Shown piece by piece: positions 1 to 10,815 of a DNA stretch of 64,000 nucleotides. Within the stretch, counting starts at the first letter, position 1; the number at the start of each line of letters is the position of its first letter. Location of the stretch: assembly GCF_004664715.2 (NCBI RefSeq), contig NC_051072.1, positions 29,161,994 through 29,225,993 of the forward strand, written 5' to 3'. Position numbers and translations under genes: made by a program. The notes below the pieces were generated by a model. It did no database searches. It worked only from the letters and a program-made list of their open reading frames with translations, and was not told the origin of the DNA. This stretch comes from Peromyscus leucopus (taxonomy: Eukaryota > Chordata > Mammalia > Rodentia > Cricetidae).

Positions 1-125
1 TAGTGTGGCTGGTCATAAGAAAGGTAGTCTTTAACCTTAGTTAGAGATCGTCTCCAGCCACATAGTTGCCCACTTCATGAAGGGGTCATCAGGCCAGATG
101 GAAGAGGACTGGGTGGTTGCTGTTT

Positions 126-331
126 AAAATTAAACAATAGGGCCAGGCAGTGGTGGCGCATGCCTTTAATCCCAGCACTTGGGAGGCAGAGCCAGGCGGA
201 TCTCTGGGAGTTCGAGGCCAGCCTGGGCTACCAAGTGAGTTCCAGGAAAAGGCGCAAAGCTACACAGAGAAACCCTGTCTCTAAAAACAAAAAACAAAAA
301 ACAAAAAAAAAAAAAAAAAATTAAACAATAG
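126..331 (+). mobile_element. B1 SINE with target-site duplication
   Basis: Complete B1 (7SL-derived, Alu-like) element running from the GGCCAGGCAGTGG start through the second B-box-like part to an A-rich tail. The 15-bp direct repeat aaaattaaacaatag lies at 126-140 and again at 317-331, which shows a recent, well-preserved L1-mediated insertion. Confidence 0.9.
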
Positions 332-335
332 TTAC

Positions 336-1490
336 AAACACACATACACACAGTTGCATTCAGCTTTCATTCATAGCCATACAGGGCTAAAGCTAGCTTA
401 TATTAACATATATAGAACTAAATCTACATCACAGGAGTGTTAACATACATACACATGTATATATGTTTATAAATGGATATATGTCCATTTATAAACATTT
501 TGCAATGAAGAATCATCAGCTATTTTTAAAATGAAGAAAATCAACCAGATTTAAATAATATAGTTAAACCCCAAATATATCTTACAATTTCCCTTCAAAT
601 CCAGCATAGTTCCCATCCCTTCTGCTCTTCTACAACTTCCCATGTTCCTTCAGGCCAGACTTTTAACTCTTTGGTGTTTGCTCTTCTGGTTCAGCAGACA
701 CAAACAAATTCCCCCTTTCCCTCTCCTTTCACTATTCTAGTTTTTTGCCTTCCCTTGCTTTTCAGACAACATGCAAATTTCCATCAAAGGCATTTTTTTT
801 TGTGGTTTTTTTTCCCAGAAGTTTAGAACATTGCACAGGTATAAGATTTCAAACAAGAATAGAGACATATACATATACACATATCCTAACAAAAAAACTT
901 ACATTTACATTAATATATAAAAACCTAGATAAATGTCACACATTTCAGATTAGCAGCAGTTTTTCTTAACTTAATCAACAATCATTTTTAATCAATTCTC
1001 TTAAATGATGTCAAGTTTTTGTAACCCATTGAACTCAAATGATGAATATCCATGTATTTTTTCTTTTCCTGTGGAGGCAAAAGCATAATTTTCCCCAAAC
1101 ATAATGCATTTTTTACTTTTATTCTAAAGTAAAAGCTTTTCAAAGTATGCAGGCTGGGAATTCAACATTTTTTTCTCAAGCAGTGTCAGCAGAAGGGTTA
1201 ACCTGGAAGCCCCTGGCCAGCAGAAGAGACCTTGACATTGTCACAGTGAAGAAGAACTTGGCTTAGGAAGGGAGGGCGGGGGACAGTGGACACAGAGTTC
1301 CAGTGTTCATGGAAAAATTTTTGTGAACTCCTCTGAGTGTAATAATTAACAATGAACCCCAGTACTGTTTTTGGCATTTGTTCAGCTTGTCAATAGGCAG
1401 AAAATTCCCTGGTGCCATGCCTGTACTGCGGGCCTGAGAGCAAGAGTTTACGAAAGAGGCAGCCCTTGCCTAGCATCTCTCCTTCTCTTC
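336..1490. other. AT-rich stretch without recognised gene
   Basis: I see no credible exon, RNA gene or clear SINE here. Parts near 840-1010 resemble the ERV-internal AT-rich sequence seen at 3.04 and 60.12 kb (strings such as aacaagaatagagac and acatttacatta), so much of it may be old retroviral debris. Confidence 0.4.
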
Positions 1491-1659
1491 CAGGAAAATG
1501 AGGGAGATTATTAGACCAAAACAAATAACACTTAATCAGACAACCAAATACCGGTACTTCAGTACTGAGACAATGGCCTCACTCACTGTTAGGGAGTCCC
1601 ATCTAACAGATGGCTTGCAATACACAAGCCACACCTGGCAGGAGCTACCTGCTTATCTC

Positions 1660-2720
1660 AGTTCAGTCAGGGGGATGCAGTCCCCTTAAACACATGGAAC
1701 AGCACAGTAACTTAGTGCCAAGGACCAGCTTCAGCAGTTTCCAGTTTCTGGAAGGGCAGGGATGTCTGGCAGGCGCATGAAAAGACTCGGACACACGAGT
1801 TGGTGCAAGCTGACAAGTCTTGTCAGATCTGGAGATGTACATCTTCTCTGCCTTCTCCAAATCCAACTCAACCGCAGGCTTTTATTGTAATAATACAAGG
1901 AAATGGGGGATGAGAAAATTCAGCACGTGATTGGGTTTTTCACAATAGTTTCAAAAGTTCTTTTTGGAAATCACCAACGTGTCCCATGCCCCTTGATTGT
2001 ATGTAGACATTCCCAGGCAGAGAGCCAAAGCATACCAGCTTATTCTTTCACAGGTACAGGTTCTGTTATATCAGAACATCTGAGGTTATCACCCCAGGGG
2101 CCATCTACTTGCCATTTCTCAGAAAGCACGAAAGTCCAAACAGTGGTTTAAGGGACCAGACTGCCAGCTTCCTCTCAGCTGATGAAGTCCTTGTTCATCA
2201 CTCTGTAATTCGTCAAGTTGTCTTCTAACTAGTTCTGGACCACTCTTGTCTTCTATCCCATCTACATGTCACCCCATCTGCAGTTTTCTGCCCCAGCCTT
2301 CTGGGTTTTCCCATGACCTGCAGAGCAGCTTTAACTCCTGCCACGGTCACAATCTCAATATCATTTCTAATGTCATGGAAACCGCCGCAGGAGAGAGAAA
2401 GAAGACCAGAGAGAGCAAACAGAGGAGGAGGATCACAAGAACCAGTGACAGTCGGATGGGTGAGAACATGACATGCATAGGCCATAGAGTGTGCCCTCGG
2501 GACACAAGGCTTGTGCTCTCCCTGGCCCACAGAAGGCAGGCTGAGTAGAATATCCCGTGGGGCAGGCGCAGAGGGGTCGATGTCCTCATGCTTGGGTACC
2601 TCCAGCACAGATTCCACTGGCAACACCTCAGGTTTTCCATGTGCAGTCTCCGGCAACATAGTAACAGTCAGAACACAGACCAAGACAGACAGTGCTCACA
2701 TTTACAGTTACCAGCCACAG
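1660..2720 (-). mobile_element. Degenerate class II-like ERV 3' end (LTR plus upstream ORF remnant)
   Basis: Read on the minus strand, 1880-1690 looks like the R-U5 part of an LTR: an AATAAA signal is followed closely by a G-rich segment and a pyrimidine-rich, CA-containing end. Upstream on the same strand is a 152-codon open frame (2683-2225) whose position before the presumed U3 is what one expects of the end of a retroviral coding region. I do not recognise a domain in that frame and do not assign it to a retroviral protein. The frame has no intact partner genes around it, so any provirus is dead. The family assignment is inference. Confidence 0.4.
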
Positions 2721-2756
2721 TGAACAGAACTAAAAATGAGACTTTGGGCTAATGGT

Positions 2757-3235
2757 TTGTGGTCATTTGTAGGAGGTCTTCTTTTGAAGTAAATTGGTGC
2801 TGCCAGGAGCAGATGGGTCTCACCATCATGAAAAGCCTTAGGTTTTTAAATGTAGGTCTTCAAGTTTTTAAAGACCCTCTATGTATGTATGTATGTATGT
2901 ATGTATGTATGTATATATCCATCTATCTAAATATATCTGTTTAACCTTGAAAATATATCTAATATGACAAGTTTAATTATTGTAGTTGACTATGAACATG
3001 TATATTTAATTATACATTACTTTTTAAAATATGTTTTATATGCACAATACCCCAAACAAGAGTAGAAACATGCACACAGTATAACTAAATTTACATTAAA
3101 TTTGTATCAACAAACCAAAATCCATACTACAGTAAAATATTTTGAGATTAATAGCTATTTTCTAGATTAATGTAGATTTCATAATCTACCCTTCTATCCT
3201 GTCATTTGTACTTCAAGACAACATGCTCTATAGAT
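2757..3235 (-). mobile_element. ERV-internal fragment, same family as 38.1 and 59.9 kb
   Basis: This AT-rich segment is collinear with 59.87-60.31 kb (shared strings tcttcttttgaagtaaattgg versus tcttcttttgaggtaaattg, and aacctt.aaaatatatctaatatg). Its reverse complement matches part of 38.15-38.29 kb, which lies just upstream of a polypurine tract and LTR start. A (TATG)n run at 2881-2916 has expanded inside it. Confidence 0.55.
2881..2916. repeat. (TATG)n microsatellite
   Basis: About nine uninterrupted TATG units. The corresponding site at 60.00 kb has only a short TATC run, so the array expanded locally. Confidence 0.9.
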
Positions 3236-3240
3236 ACACG

Positions 3241-3500
3241 CACATCAGTGTTTCTTACAGCCCTGTTCACAGCAGCTGAGTGATGGAGCCAACCTAGACA
3301 TCCCATAATGGAGAGATGGACAAAGAAAGGATGTTTTACCAACACAATAGGATTATTTTCATCCATAGCTAAGAATGAAGCATGTGGTTTGCAGGGAGAT
3401 GATGCAACTGGAGATAATCACATTGAGGGAAAGAAGTTACCCGCAGATTGACAAATCCTAATGGATTGGGGAGGTTTGACAAAAAAGGTTTTGTCCAGAT
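3241..3500 (+). mobile_element. Old L1 fragment (ORF2 C-terminal part)
   Basis: The plus strand reads like the end of rodent L1 ORF2 (a run resembling LFTAAE-WSQP-HPIMERWTK in one frame). The same piece recurs at 60.51 kb on plus and at 61.5 kb on minus. It directly follows the ERV fragment here and at 60.3 kb, so the pair was duplicated together. Confidence 0.6.
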
Positions 3501-3638
3501 TTTTTACTTTCTGACAGAATTTTCGTCATTGAAAAAATTTTCCATCTTTCTTTAGTTAGTAGTAAGTATCTGTTGTTCCAAATAATCCATGAAGACAAAA
3601 GATACAATTTTCTCTCTATAGGCAACTCCTACAGACTC

Positions 3639-6103
3639 GTATGTATGTATGTATGTATGTACGTATGTATGTATGTATTTCTCTATTATCAGCTTGATAC
3701 AGTACAAATTCTTATCCTAACTGTGAAATGTTTCATTGAGGCTTGCCCAGTAATTGAGTAAACCAAAACTTATTATAAGCCACAGTCATCCTAGGGTCCT
3801 CCCTTGCTAGGTAGCCTCCCTGGATCTGTGGGTTGCAGTCTGATTGTTCTTTGCTTTATATCTAGAATCCACTTATGAGTGAGTACATACCATGTTTGTT
3901 CTTCAGGATTTGGGATGATATTTTCTAGTTCCATCCATTTGCCTGCAAATTTCATGCTGTCATTGTTTTTCTCTGCTGAGTAGTACTTCATTGTGTATAT
4001 GTAACACATTTTCTTCATCCATTCTTCAGTTGACGGGCATCTAAGTTGTTTCCAGGTTCTGTCTGTTACAAATAGTGCTCGTGTGAACATAGTTGAGCAT
4101 GTATCTTTGTGGTGTGATTGAGCATTCCTTGGGTATATGCCTAAGAGTGGTATGACTGGGTCTTGAGGAAGATGGATTCCCAATTTTCTGAGAAACCACC
4201 ATACTGATTTCCACTGTGGTTATACAAGTTTACATTCCCACCAACAGTGGAGGAGTGTTCCCTTTGCTCCACATCCTCTCCAACATTGACTGTCAGTAGT
4301 GTTTTTGATCACAGCCATTCTAACAGGTGTAAGATGGTATCTCAAAGTCGTTTTGATTTGTATTTCTCTGATGATTAAGGATGCTGAGCATTTCTTTAAA
4401 TGTCTTTCAACCATTTGTGATTCTTCTTTTGAGAATTCTCTATTTAGCTTTTTAGGCCATTTTTTAATTAGATCGTTCAGTATTTTGCTACCTAGTGTCT
4501 TGAGTTCTTTATATACTTTGGAGATCAGTCCTCTGTCAAATGTGGGGTTGGTGAAGGTCTTTTCCCATTCTGTGGGCTGTCACTTTGTCTTGTTGACTGT
4601 GTCTTTTGCCCTCCAAAAGCTTCTCAGTTTCAAGAGGTCCCATTTATTAATTGTGCTCAGTGTCTGTGCTGCTGGTGTTATATTTAGGAAGTGATCTCCT
4701 GTGCCAATGCGTTCAAGAGAACTTCCTACTTTCTCTTGTATTAAGTTTAGTGTAACTGGATTTATGTTCAGGTCTTTGATCAACTTAGACTTGAGTTTTG
4801 TGCATGGTGACAGATATGGATCTATTTGTAATCCTTTACATTTTGACATCCAGTTATGCCAGCACCATTTGTTGAAGATACTTTTTTTCCATTTTGTAGT
4901 TTTGGCTTCTTTGTCAAAAATCAGGTGTTCATATGTGTATGAATTAATGTCAGGGTCTTCAATTTGATTCCATTGGTCTGTATACCAGTACAAAGCTGTT
5001 TTTATTATTATAGCTCCATAGTAGAGCTTGAGGTCGGGGATGGTGATGCCTCCAGAGGTTGCTTTATTATACAGGATTCTTTCAGCTATCCTGGGTCTTT
5101 TGTTTTTCCATATGAAGCTGAGTATTTTTCTTTCCAAGTCTGTGAAGAATTGTGTTGGGATTTTGATGGGGATTGCATTGAATCTGTAGATTGCTTTTGG
5201 TAAGATTGCCATTTTTACGATGTTAATCCTACCTATCTACAAGCATAGGAGATCCTACCATTTTCTGATATCTTCTTCAATTTCTCTCTTTAGAGGTTTA
5301 AAGTTGTTATCAAAAAGGTCCTTCACTTGTTTAGTTAGTGTTATCCCAAGTTATTTCATATTGTTTGTGGCTATTGTGAAGGGTGATGTTTCTCTGACTT
5401 CTTTCTCAGCCCTTTTATCATTTGTGTATAGGAGGGCTACTGATTTTTTTGAGTTGGTCTTGTATCCTGCCACTTTACTGAAGGAGTTTATCAGCTGTAG
5501 GCGTTCCCTAGTAGAGTTTTTGGGGTCACTTATGTATACTATCATATCATCTGCAAATAGTGAAAGTTTGACTTCTTCCTTGCCAATTTGTATCCCCTTG
5601 ATCTCCTTCTGTTGTCTTATTGCTCTAGCTAGAACTTCAAGTACTATATTGAATAAATATGGGAGAGTGGACAGCCTTGTCTTGTTCCTGATTTTAGTGG
5701 AATTGCTTTGAGTTTCTCTCTGTTTAATTTGATGGTGGCTGTTGGCTTGCTATAAATTGCCTTTATTATGTTTAGGAATGTTCCTTGTATTCCTGATCTC
5801 TCTAAGGACCTTTATCATGAAGGGGTGTTGGATTTTGTCAAAGGCTTTTTCAGCATCTACTGAGATGATCATGTGGTTTTATTCTTTCAGTTTGTTTATA
5901 TGTTGTATTGCAATGACAGATTTTCGTATGTTGAACCATCCTTGCAACCCTGGAATGAAACCTACTTGGTCATTGTGGATAATTTTGATTTGCCAATATT
6001 TTGTTGAGTATTTTTGCATCAATGTTCATGAGGGAGATTGGTCTGTAATTCTCTTTCTTTGTTGCATCTTTGTGTGGTTTGGGTATCAGGGTAATTGTCC
6101 CAT
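3639..6103 (-). mobile_element. 5'-truncated L1 LINE with target-site duplication
   Basis: The minus strand encodes blocks of L1 ORF2: the region after the reverse-transcriptase catalytic motif ([14 protein letters not shown], near 5545-5351), then connecting domain (5212-4580) and the Cys-containing C-terminus (4414-4220, 4183-3791), in different frames because of frameshifts. Reverse transcriptase and endonuclease N-terminal parts are absent, so the copy is dead. The empty site at 10.94 kb reads cctacagactcttgatgg. Here agactc occurs at 3633-3638 and 6104-6109, giving a target-site duplication. The 3' tail next to the left duplication is a (TATG)n array (3639-3677) instead of poly(A), so the tail has turned into a microsatellite. 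Confidence 0.9.
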
Positions 6104-6264
6104 AGACTCTTGATGGTTTAATTGTCACTGATGCTCACACAGCCTGGCCTCCCTTGAGTCAACATCTGTCAACAGACATACTGAGAAACAGGACCCTGTT
6201 TCTCACTGTATTAGTCCATTTTTGCCGTGATAACAAAATCAACTTGGCTCAGTCGTGTAGCCTT

Positions 6265-6435
6265 TTTGTTTGTTTGTTTGCTTGTTTTAGTTTTGTTGAG
6301 ACAAGATATATGTACATTCCCTGGTGATCCTGAAATTCTGAATGAAGGCCACATGGGCCTTGAACTCACAAAGGTGCCTTTGTTTCTGTTTCCAGAGCAG
6401 TGCTGGGATTAAAGGTGTTTGCCACCATGCCAAAC
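6265..6435 (-). mobile_element. B1 SINE
   Basis: Reverse-oriented B1 beginning with a TTTG-rich tail complement and ending gggattaaaggtgtttgccacc. Orthologous insertions lie at 11.13 kb (unit 2) and 26.22 kb (unit 4), so it predates the unit duplications. Confidence 0.8.
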
Positions 6436-6767
6436 CAGGCTCAATAGTGTATAAAGAAACTGGATTCACTTTTATACCAGTTTTGGAAGTTCAAGGACAT
6501 GGTGCTAAGACAGACAGCCTCACTGATACTCAGTTGTTTTAGAAACAGTTCTGATTTCTATGTCTGTGGTGATATTTTATTTGTGCTGAAATTTGCTGAT
6601 GTTTTATTTGTATGTTAATAAATAAAGTTTGCTTAGAGATCAAAAGGAATAGCAAGCCATTTTAAGGAAAACAATAAATTCAGGCAGATGTTACACATGT
6701 CCTTAATCTGATCACTTGGCAGACAGGTTCTCTGTGTTTTCAAGGACACACTAGGAAACAGCAAAGC

Positions 6768-6960
6768 ATGGTGGCACACGCCTTTAATCCCAGCACTTGG
6801 GAGGCAGAGCTGGAGGAACTCTGTGACTTAGAAGCCAGCCTGGTCTACAGAGAGAGATCCAGGGCAGGCAACAAAACTACACAGAGAAACCCTGTCTCCA
6901 AAAACAAACAAACAACCCCCCCAAAAAACTAAACAAACAAAAACACATTATTTAAAAAAA
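6768..6960 (+). mobile_element. B1 SINE with A-rich/AAAG tail
   Basis: Plus-oriented B1 starting catggtggcacacgcctttaatcccagc. Its counterpart in unit 4 is at 26.76 kb, and units 2 and 5 lack it. The tail has grown into a CAAA/GAAA low-complexity run. Confidence 0.8.
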
Positions 6961-7224
6961 AAAAAAGAAAGAAAGAAAGACAGACTCTCCAGAGCAGCCC
7001 TGGATGGCCCTTTGTGGCTTTCTCCACTCTTTAGCCTGTGATCTCTCACTCAGGAAGAAATCAGGACTGCTGTTGTCTGGAAAATGTAGGCAAAACAGAT
7101 AATGGTTTACTCTAGAACATTGCTTCTAAAGAAAATTTTGGGTTAGATCCAAAAATGTTTTAGATATGAAAGAGTAATCTTATATGATGTGCTTTATTGC
7201 TGCCAGAAATTTCTCATCCACCTA

Positions 7225-7378
7225 GGTTTTTGTTTGTTTGTTTTGAGACTGGGTCTTTCCATGAAACCCTGGCTGTCCTGGAACTCCTTTGTAGACAAGG
7301 CTGGCCTCTAACTCAGACATACCCCCAGGTTCTGTCTCCTGAGTGCGCAGATTAAAGGCATGGACCACCATGTCTGGC
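7225..7378 (-). mobile_element. B1 SINE
   Basis: Reverse B1 with a GTTT-rich tail complement, orthologous to the copies at 12.19 kb and 27.21 kb. Confidence 0.75.
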
Positions 7379-7504
7379 TGTATATTATTTTTGGAGAAAA
7401 AAATAATTGGATATATTTGCTCCAGAGTGATGTTGTATTTTTTTCAATATTGTTGGATTTTGAATTTTTTATCATCCACCTTTATTTAAAAGTTTTAGTT
7501 AATT

Positions 7505-7645
7505 TTTTCGAGACAGGGTTTCTCTAGGTAGTCTTGTCTGTTCTGGAACTCACTATGTAGACCTGGCTGGCCTGGAACTCAGATATCCACCTGCCTCTGC
7601 CTCCAGAGTGCTGGCATTAAAGGTATGCTCCACCACTGCCCAGCA
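7505..7645 (-). mobile_element. B1 SINE
   Basis: Reverse B1 (cgagacagggtttctct to ccaccactgcccagc), orthologous to 12.48 and 27.52 kb. The copy in unit 3 is truncated exactly at the unit's left edge (20.735 kb). Confidence 0.8.
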
Positions 7646-7842
7646 TCTTTTCTGTCTTATTTGTGTGTGTTACTCATGATGTGCATGTGAATGCAGGCAT
7701 GCTAGAGCCACAGCTCCTTGTGGGGGTCAGGGGACAGCCACCAAGAGTCAGTACTACTTCCACCAGGAGAGTCGGAGGTTTTAAGGCTGTGGGTAAGTGT
7801 TTTTATTTTTGAGTCATCTCAACTTTGCAGCACTTTTATATT

Positions 7843-7909
7843 TATCCATCCATCCTTCCATCCATCCATCCATCCATCCATCCATCCATCCATCCATCCA
7901 TCTATCCAT
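7843..7909. repeat. (ATCC)n microsatellite
   Basis: About fifteen ATCC units. Each of the five units has a tetranucleotide array here with different interruptions, so it predates the duplications and evolves separately in each unit. Confidence 0.9.
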
Positions 7910-8316
7910 ATATTGCCCACTGTGGATTTTCTTGACAATCTCCATGAGCTCATTACTCCTTAGTATTCTCACTGGTACAGAAGCCAAGATGCAAAGCTAG
8001 TGTACCCATCCAGAGCAACCGAAACACAAGAGGTTGCGAGAGTTATCCACTAGGTGGCAGCCGAGGCACAAGCCTGATAGCCCAGGCTCGAAAATTCCTC
8101 CTCTCTAAAGCAAGGTTTCATGCTTTATGCCTTTCTCCTGGGGATGCCTACCAAGGTCAATATCCCTGGAGGAATTCCTTTAAAAAGAAGAACCTAAGTT
8201 TGCCCTGTGACCTCGACATGGGAAAACAGTAGAGCATCCTCATCTGTGTCCACTCCACCCTTCACCTTTTCCCTAGGGCACCCGAAGAACAACAGAAATT
8301 TCCAGATATTTAGCAT

Positions 8317-8322
8317 TTTAAT
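8317..8322 (-). terminator. Variant poly(A) signal ATTAAA of the unit-1 gene
   Basis: On the minus strand ATTAAA lies about 115 nt past the stop codon. Units 2, 3 and 4 have the canonical AATAAA at the same aligned place. This copy still has a usable common variant. Confidence 0.5.
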
Positions 8323-8434
8323 TAAAACTTAACACAGACATCTGCAAAGACAAAAACTGCCTTTGCATGTGAGCAGAGGCAGGGGTGTTGCTGTATTAAC
8401 CTGGAGCTAATAGTGGACTCCCTAGTTGCAAGTC

Positions 8435-8935
8435 TTAGCAGGAATCAGGTCTGAGTTTCTTTAGTTTTTTCCTCATGCGGTCAAAAGCTCTTTGAAGCCA
8501 AGGCCAGCAGCTTAGGCACCTGGGAGGGTCAGAAGCAGGATCAGGGTCAGGACGGTCTCCACCATCACAGGTCTCAAGTTCCTGTCCTTTCTTCCAGATG
8601 CTGAGCAAGCCTGTGGAGGGTTGGTCTGGCTCCTCCACATTGCTCTCTTTGTCCTTGTCCACCTCTCCTGGGGTCATTTGTGGCTTCTTCTGACTCTCAC
8701 TCTGGAAGACATCTGCACCCCTCTTCATGGCACTGTTTGGTCTGGGGTGGTATCTGAGGCAGTCCCAGGAATCAAGTCCACAGGGAAGAAAAAACAGTTC
8801 CCACTCAACAGACCAACCCTCCTCAAAGCACTGGCTTGGCCCTGTGAAGGAACACAGTGGCCATGGTGTGAAATACCATGGACTCAGGGCTGGAAAGAAA
8901 AGTGTGCTTTGAAATGTGCTGTAAAGAGTCGACAT
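8435..8935 (-). CDS. Annexin-2 receptor-like protein, unit 1
   Basis: Open frame of 166 codons plus TAA in one exon. A splice acceptor (ttatgcag, exon from 8981) lies 46 nt before the ATG, and an in-frame TGA sits between acceptor and ATG, so the start at 8935 is the only sensible one. The protein has a Trp/Pro-rich N-terminal part (PWPL near 24-27, CFEEGWSVEWELF 36-48), an acidic middle (91-104), WKKGQELETCDGG at 114-126, PRCLSCWPWLQRAF at 138-151 and a Lys/Arg tail (MRKKLKKL). I see no signal peptide or membrane segment. Human ANXA2R (about 193 residues, as I recall it) shares the order PWPL, a PC-containing hydrophobic stretch, VEEPD-like, W-Q-E-CD-G and a Trp/Cys C-terminus, so I place it in that family with moderate confidence. 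Function in annexin A2 binding is not shown. The C-terminus uses a different frame from units 2 and 5. Confidence 0.6.
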   Translation of the reverse strand: MSTLYSTFQSTLFFPALSPWYFTPWPLCSFTGPSQCFEEGWSVEWELFFLPCGLDSWDCLRYHPRPNSAMKRGADVFQSESQKKPQMTPGEVDKDKESNVEEPDQPSTGLLSIWKKGQELETCDGGDRPDPDPASDPPRCLSCWPWLQRAFDRMRKKLKKLRPDSC

Positions 8936-9149
8936 ATCTTCCACAAAACCAGGCAAAAATGCTCTGTTGACTTGGATTCACCTGCATAACACAGAGGACA
9001 ATTCCTTGAGCATCTGTTTCAGAAGTCAGTTAGTTTCCTTTTTATCATCTAACATCTAGACCCTCCCAACCATTACACTGCAGGATGCTGAGGTATAAGT
9101 TCATATTCCCAGCAGTTATTTGCATTCAATAAGGAGTGGAGATTCTGAA

Positions 9150-9300
9150 GGTCCTGGTGCTGCACATCTTTAATCCCAATTCTGGGAAGCAGAGCCAGGG
9201 GTGGCCAGATCTCTGAGTTCAAGACCAGCCTGGGCTACAGAGCTAGTTCCAGGACAGTCCTGGCTACACAGTGAAAAACTGTCTTGAAAGACAAATAAAC
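9150..9300 (+). mobile_element. B1 SINE in the intron of the unit-1 gene
   Basis: Plus-oriented B1 (ggtcctggtgctgcacatctttaatccc to an ACAAAtaaac tail) inside the single intron of the minus-strand gene. It is present at the same site in all five units, so it was in the ancestor. Confidence 0.8.
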
Positions 9301-9411
9301 AAAAAATGAAATTAAAACAAAAAGAGTAAAGATTCTCAAATAAAATCATATCATCCCTGATGTGATTATCTATGTCTGTACGTATATATGAGATTTATGA
9401 GAATGACTTAC

Positions 9412-9640
9412 AGGCTGTGGTTCAGCTAATTTCACAACACCTGACTGTGAACTGAAAGATCCAGAGTCCAGAAGTTGCTCAGTCCACCAGGATGGATGTC
9501 TCAGCAGGTCTTCAGTAATCTCTGGAATCCTAAGGAAGTAAGCTCTGATGCCAGGGAAGTAATAGACTGGCTAGCACTGTGAGAGTGAGCAGGCAGAGGG
9601 CAGAGTGAAAAAGCTTCCCTCTTCCCTGTTCTTATATAGG
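9412..9640 (-). promoter_or_regulatory. TATA promoter and non-coding exon 1 of the unit-1 gene
   Basis: The minus strand reads CCTATATAAG at 9640-9631, then roughly 190 nt with no ATG, then a strong 5' splice site CCT|GTAAGT (intron starts 9411). The same layout (TATA, ATG-less exon, GTAAGT) is kept in all five units. The absence of ATG in the exon supports a leader role. Transcription start, about 30 nt past the TATA box, is inferred. Confidence 0.65.
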
Positions 9641-9904
9641 CCCCAGCAGAAGGTGTGGCCCAGATTAAGGGTGTGTCTTCCTGCCTGGAAATCTCCCTTA
9701 AAGACAAGTCTTTAGAGTCCAGGTCTGGATTAAAAGTGTGTGTTATTCCAGCTCAGTCCTTATGACAAAATTAACCTTTTAGTGATTTGGGTCACCAGCC
9801 TCTCTGACATCTCAGAGTGGTGGATAAAAAGTTCTAAATTGGGTTTTACTAAAAACACCTGATTGCAATTATGTCTGTCCTGTGTTTATTTTATTTTATT
9901 TTTA

Positions 9905-10060
9905 TTTTTTCGAGACAGGGTTCCTCTGTGTAGTTTTGTTGTCTGTCCTGCATCTCGCTCTATAGACTACACTGGCCTGGAACTTACAGAGATCCATCTG
10001 GCTCTTTCTCCCAAGTACTGGGACTGAAGGTGTGGGCCACCACTGCCAGGCCTGTCCTGG
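9905..10060 (-). mobile_element. B1 SINE
   Basis: Reverse B1 (tcgagacagggttcctctgtg to gccaccactgccagg), also at 23.14 and 29.90 kb. It is absent from this site in units 2 and 5, where a different B1 lies at 15.96 and 36.21 kb. Confidence 0.75.
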
Positions 10061-10244
10061 GTTTAGGATAATTATTTTCATGTGTTGTTTTGCAGCCATA
10101 AAAAGAAATGTACTAAGAAAACTTGTAGACTCTTGGAATTGGATAACCTATAGTTTGTCCCTGGAGAAGTGAGATTCTCCTCTAGATGCAGTCTGTAGTT
10201 CTCATGGAAAGATGAGGCCTGGTGAGGATGCATAGTTTTATGGG

Positions 10245-10375
10245 GAGGGGAACTGGGTTTCTCTGTGTAACCCTGCCTGTCATGACTCTCCCTCTGTAGA
10301 CCAGGCTGGCCTTGAACTCACAGAGGTCCACCTACCTCTGCCTCCTGAGTGCTGGGATTAAAGGTGTGGTCCTGT
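10245..10375 (-). mobile_element. B1 SINE
   Basis: Reverse B1 that recurs in every long unit (16.69, 23.49, 30.28 and 36.93 kb), so it is ancestral. Confidence 0.75.
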
Positions 10376-10512
10376 GCCAGTGGCTCAGGACTCTTTATTC
10401 AACCAACCTTATTACTGCTCTCTCCACTTTCTGCCCATTTCTCCATTCCAAGAATTTGGGAAGTACCTTCCCTAAGGATTCAGTTTTCACCTTAACAGAA
10501 TTAGGCTCTGAA

Positions 10513-10620
10513 CCAATCACTATGTAAATACGTGCTAACCGCACAGGGTTGGATTTTAGTATCTGTAGTCACCTCCCCAGAAGACTATATAAAAGCAGCT
10601 TCAGGGTTGGAGAGCATCCC
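10513..10620 (+). promoter_or_regulatory. CCAAT-octamer-TATA promoter remnant (unit 1)
   Basis: CCAAT at 10513-10517, a one-mismatch octamer ATGTAAAT at 10522-10529 and TATATAAAA at 10586-10594, followed by gcagcttcagggttggagagcat as in units 3 and 4. The transcribed body found there is missing: a B1 begins about 30 nt later. This is a promoter cut off from its gene. Confidence 0.55.
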
Positions 10621-10639
10621 TGCCTATTAGATTTTTCTG

Positions 10640-10815
10640 GACAGGAAGAGGTGGCGCAAATCTCAGAGGCAGACAGATCTATGGGAGTTCGAGCCAGCCT
10701 GGTCTACAGAGCAGATTGTAGTATAATCAGTGTGTCAGGGCAACACAGAGAAACCCTGTTAAACGAAAATCCAAAAACTGAAAAAGAAAAAAAAAAAAAA
10801 AGAAAGAAAGAGAAA
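10640..10815 (+). mobile_element. B1-like SINE with A/GAAA tail at a unit junction
   Basis: Plus-oriented, divergent B1 (aggtggcgcaaatctcagaggcagac) ending in A/GAAAG. Related elements end units 3 (25.81 kb) and 4 (32.75 kb) at the same junction, so the element marks the duplication edge. Confidence 0.7.

Noticed and set aside
2225..2683. 152-codon minus-strand frame as a cellular gene
   Set aside because: No splice sites, no family motif recognised, and it adjoins LTR-like sequence. It is treated as part of an ERV remnant.
7718..8000. His-Pro-Ser-Ile repeat peptides
   Set aside because: Translations of the ATCC microsatellite.
8621..8989. 122-codon plus-strand frame opposite the unit-1 gene (repeated at 21753, 28529 and 34034)
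   Set aside because: Antisense shadow of the conserved minus-strand gene. Landmarks, splice sites and poly(A) signals all belong to the minus strand.
9501..9707. Minus-strand frame across exon 1 (also at 22747 and 29461)
   Set aside because: It begins upstream of the TATA box with a non-ATG codon and runs through promoter sequence, and exon 1 itself has no ATG.
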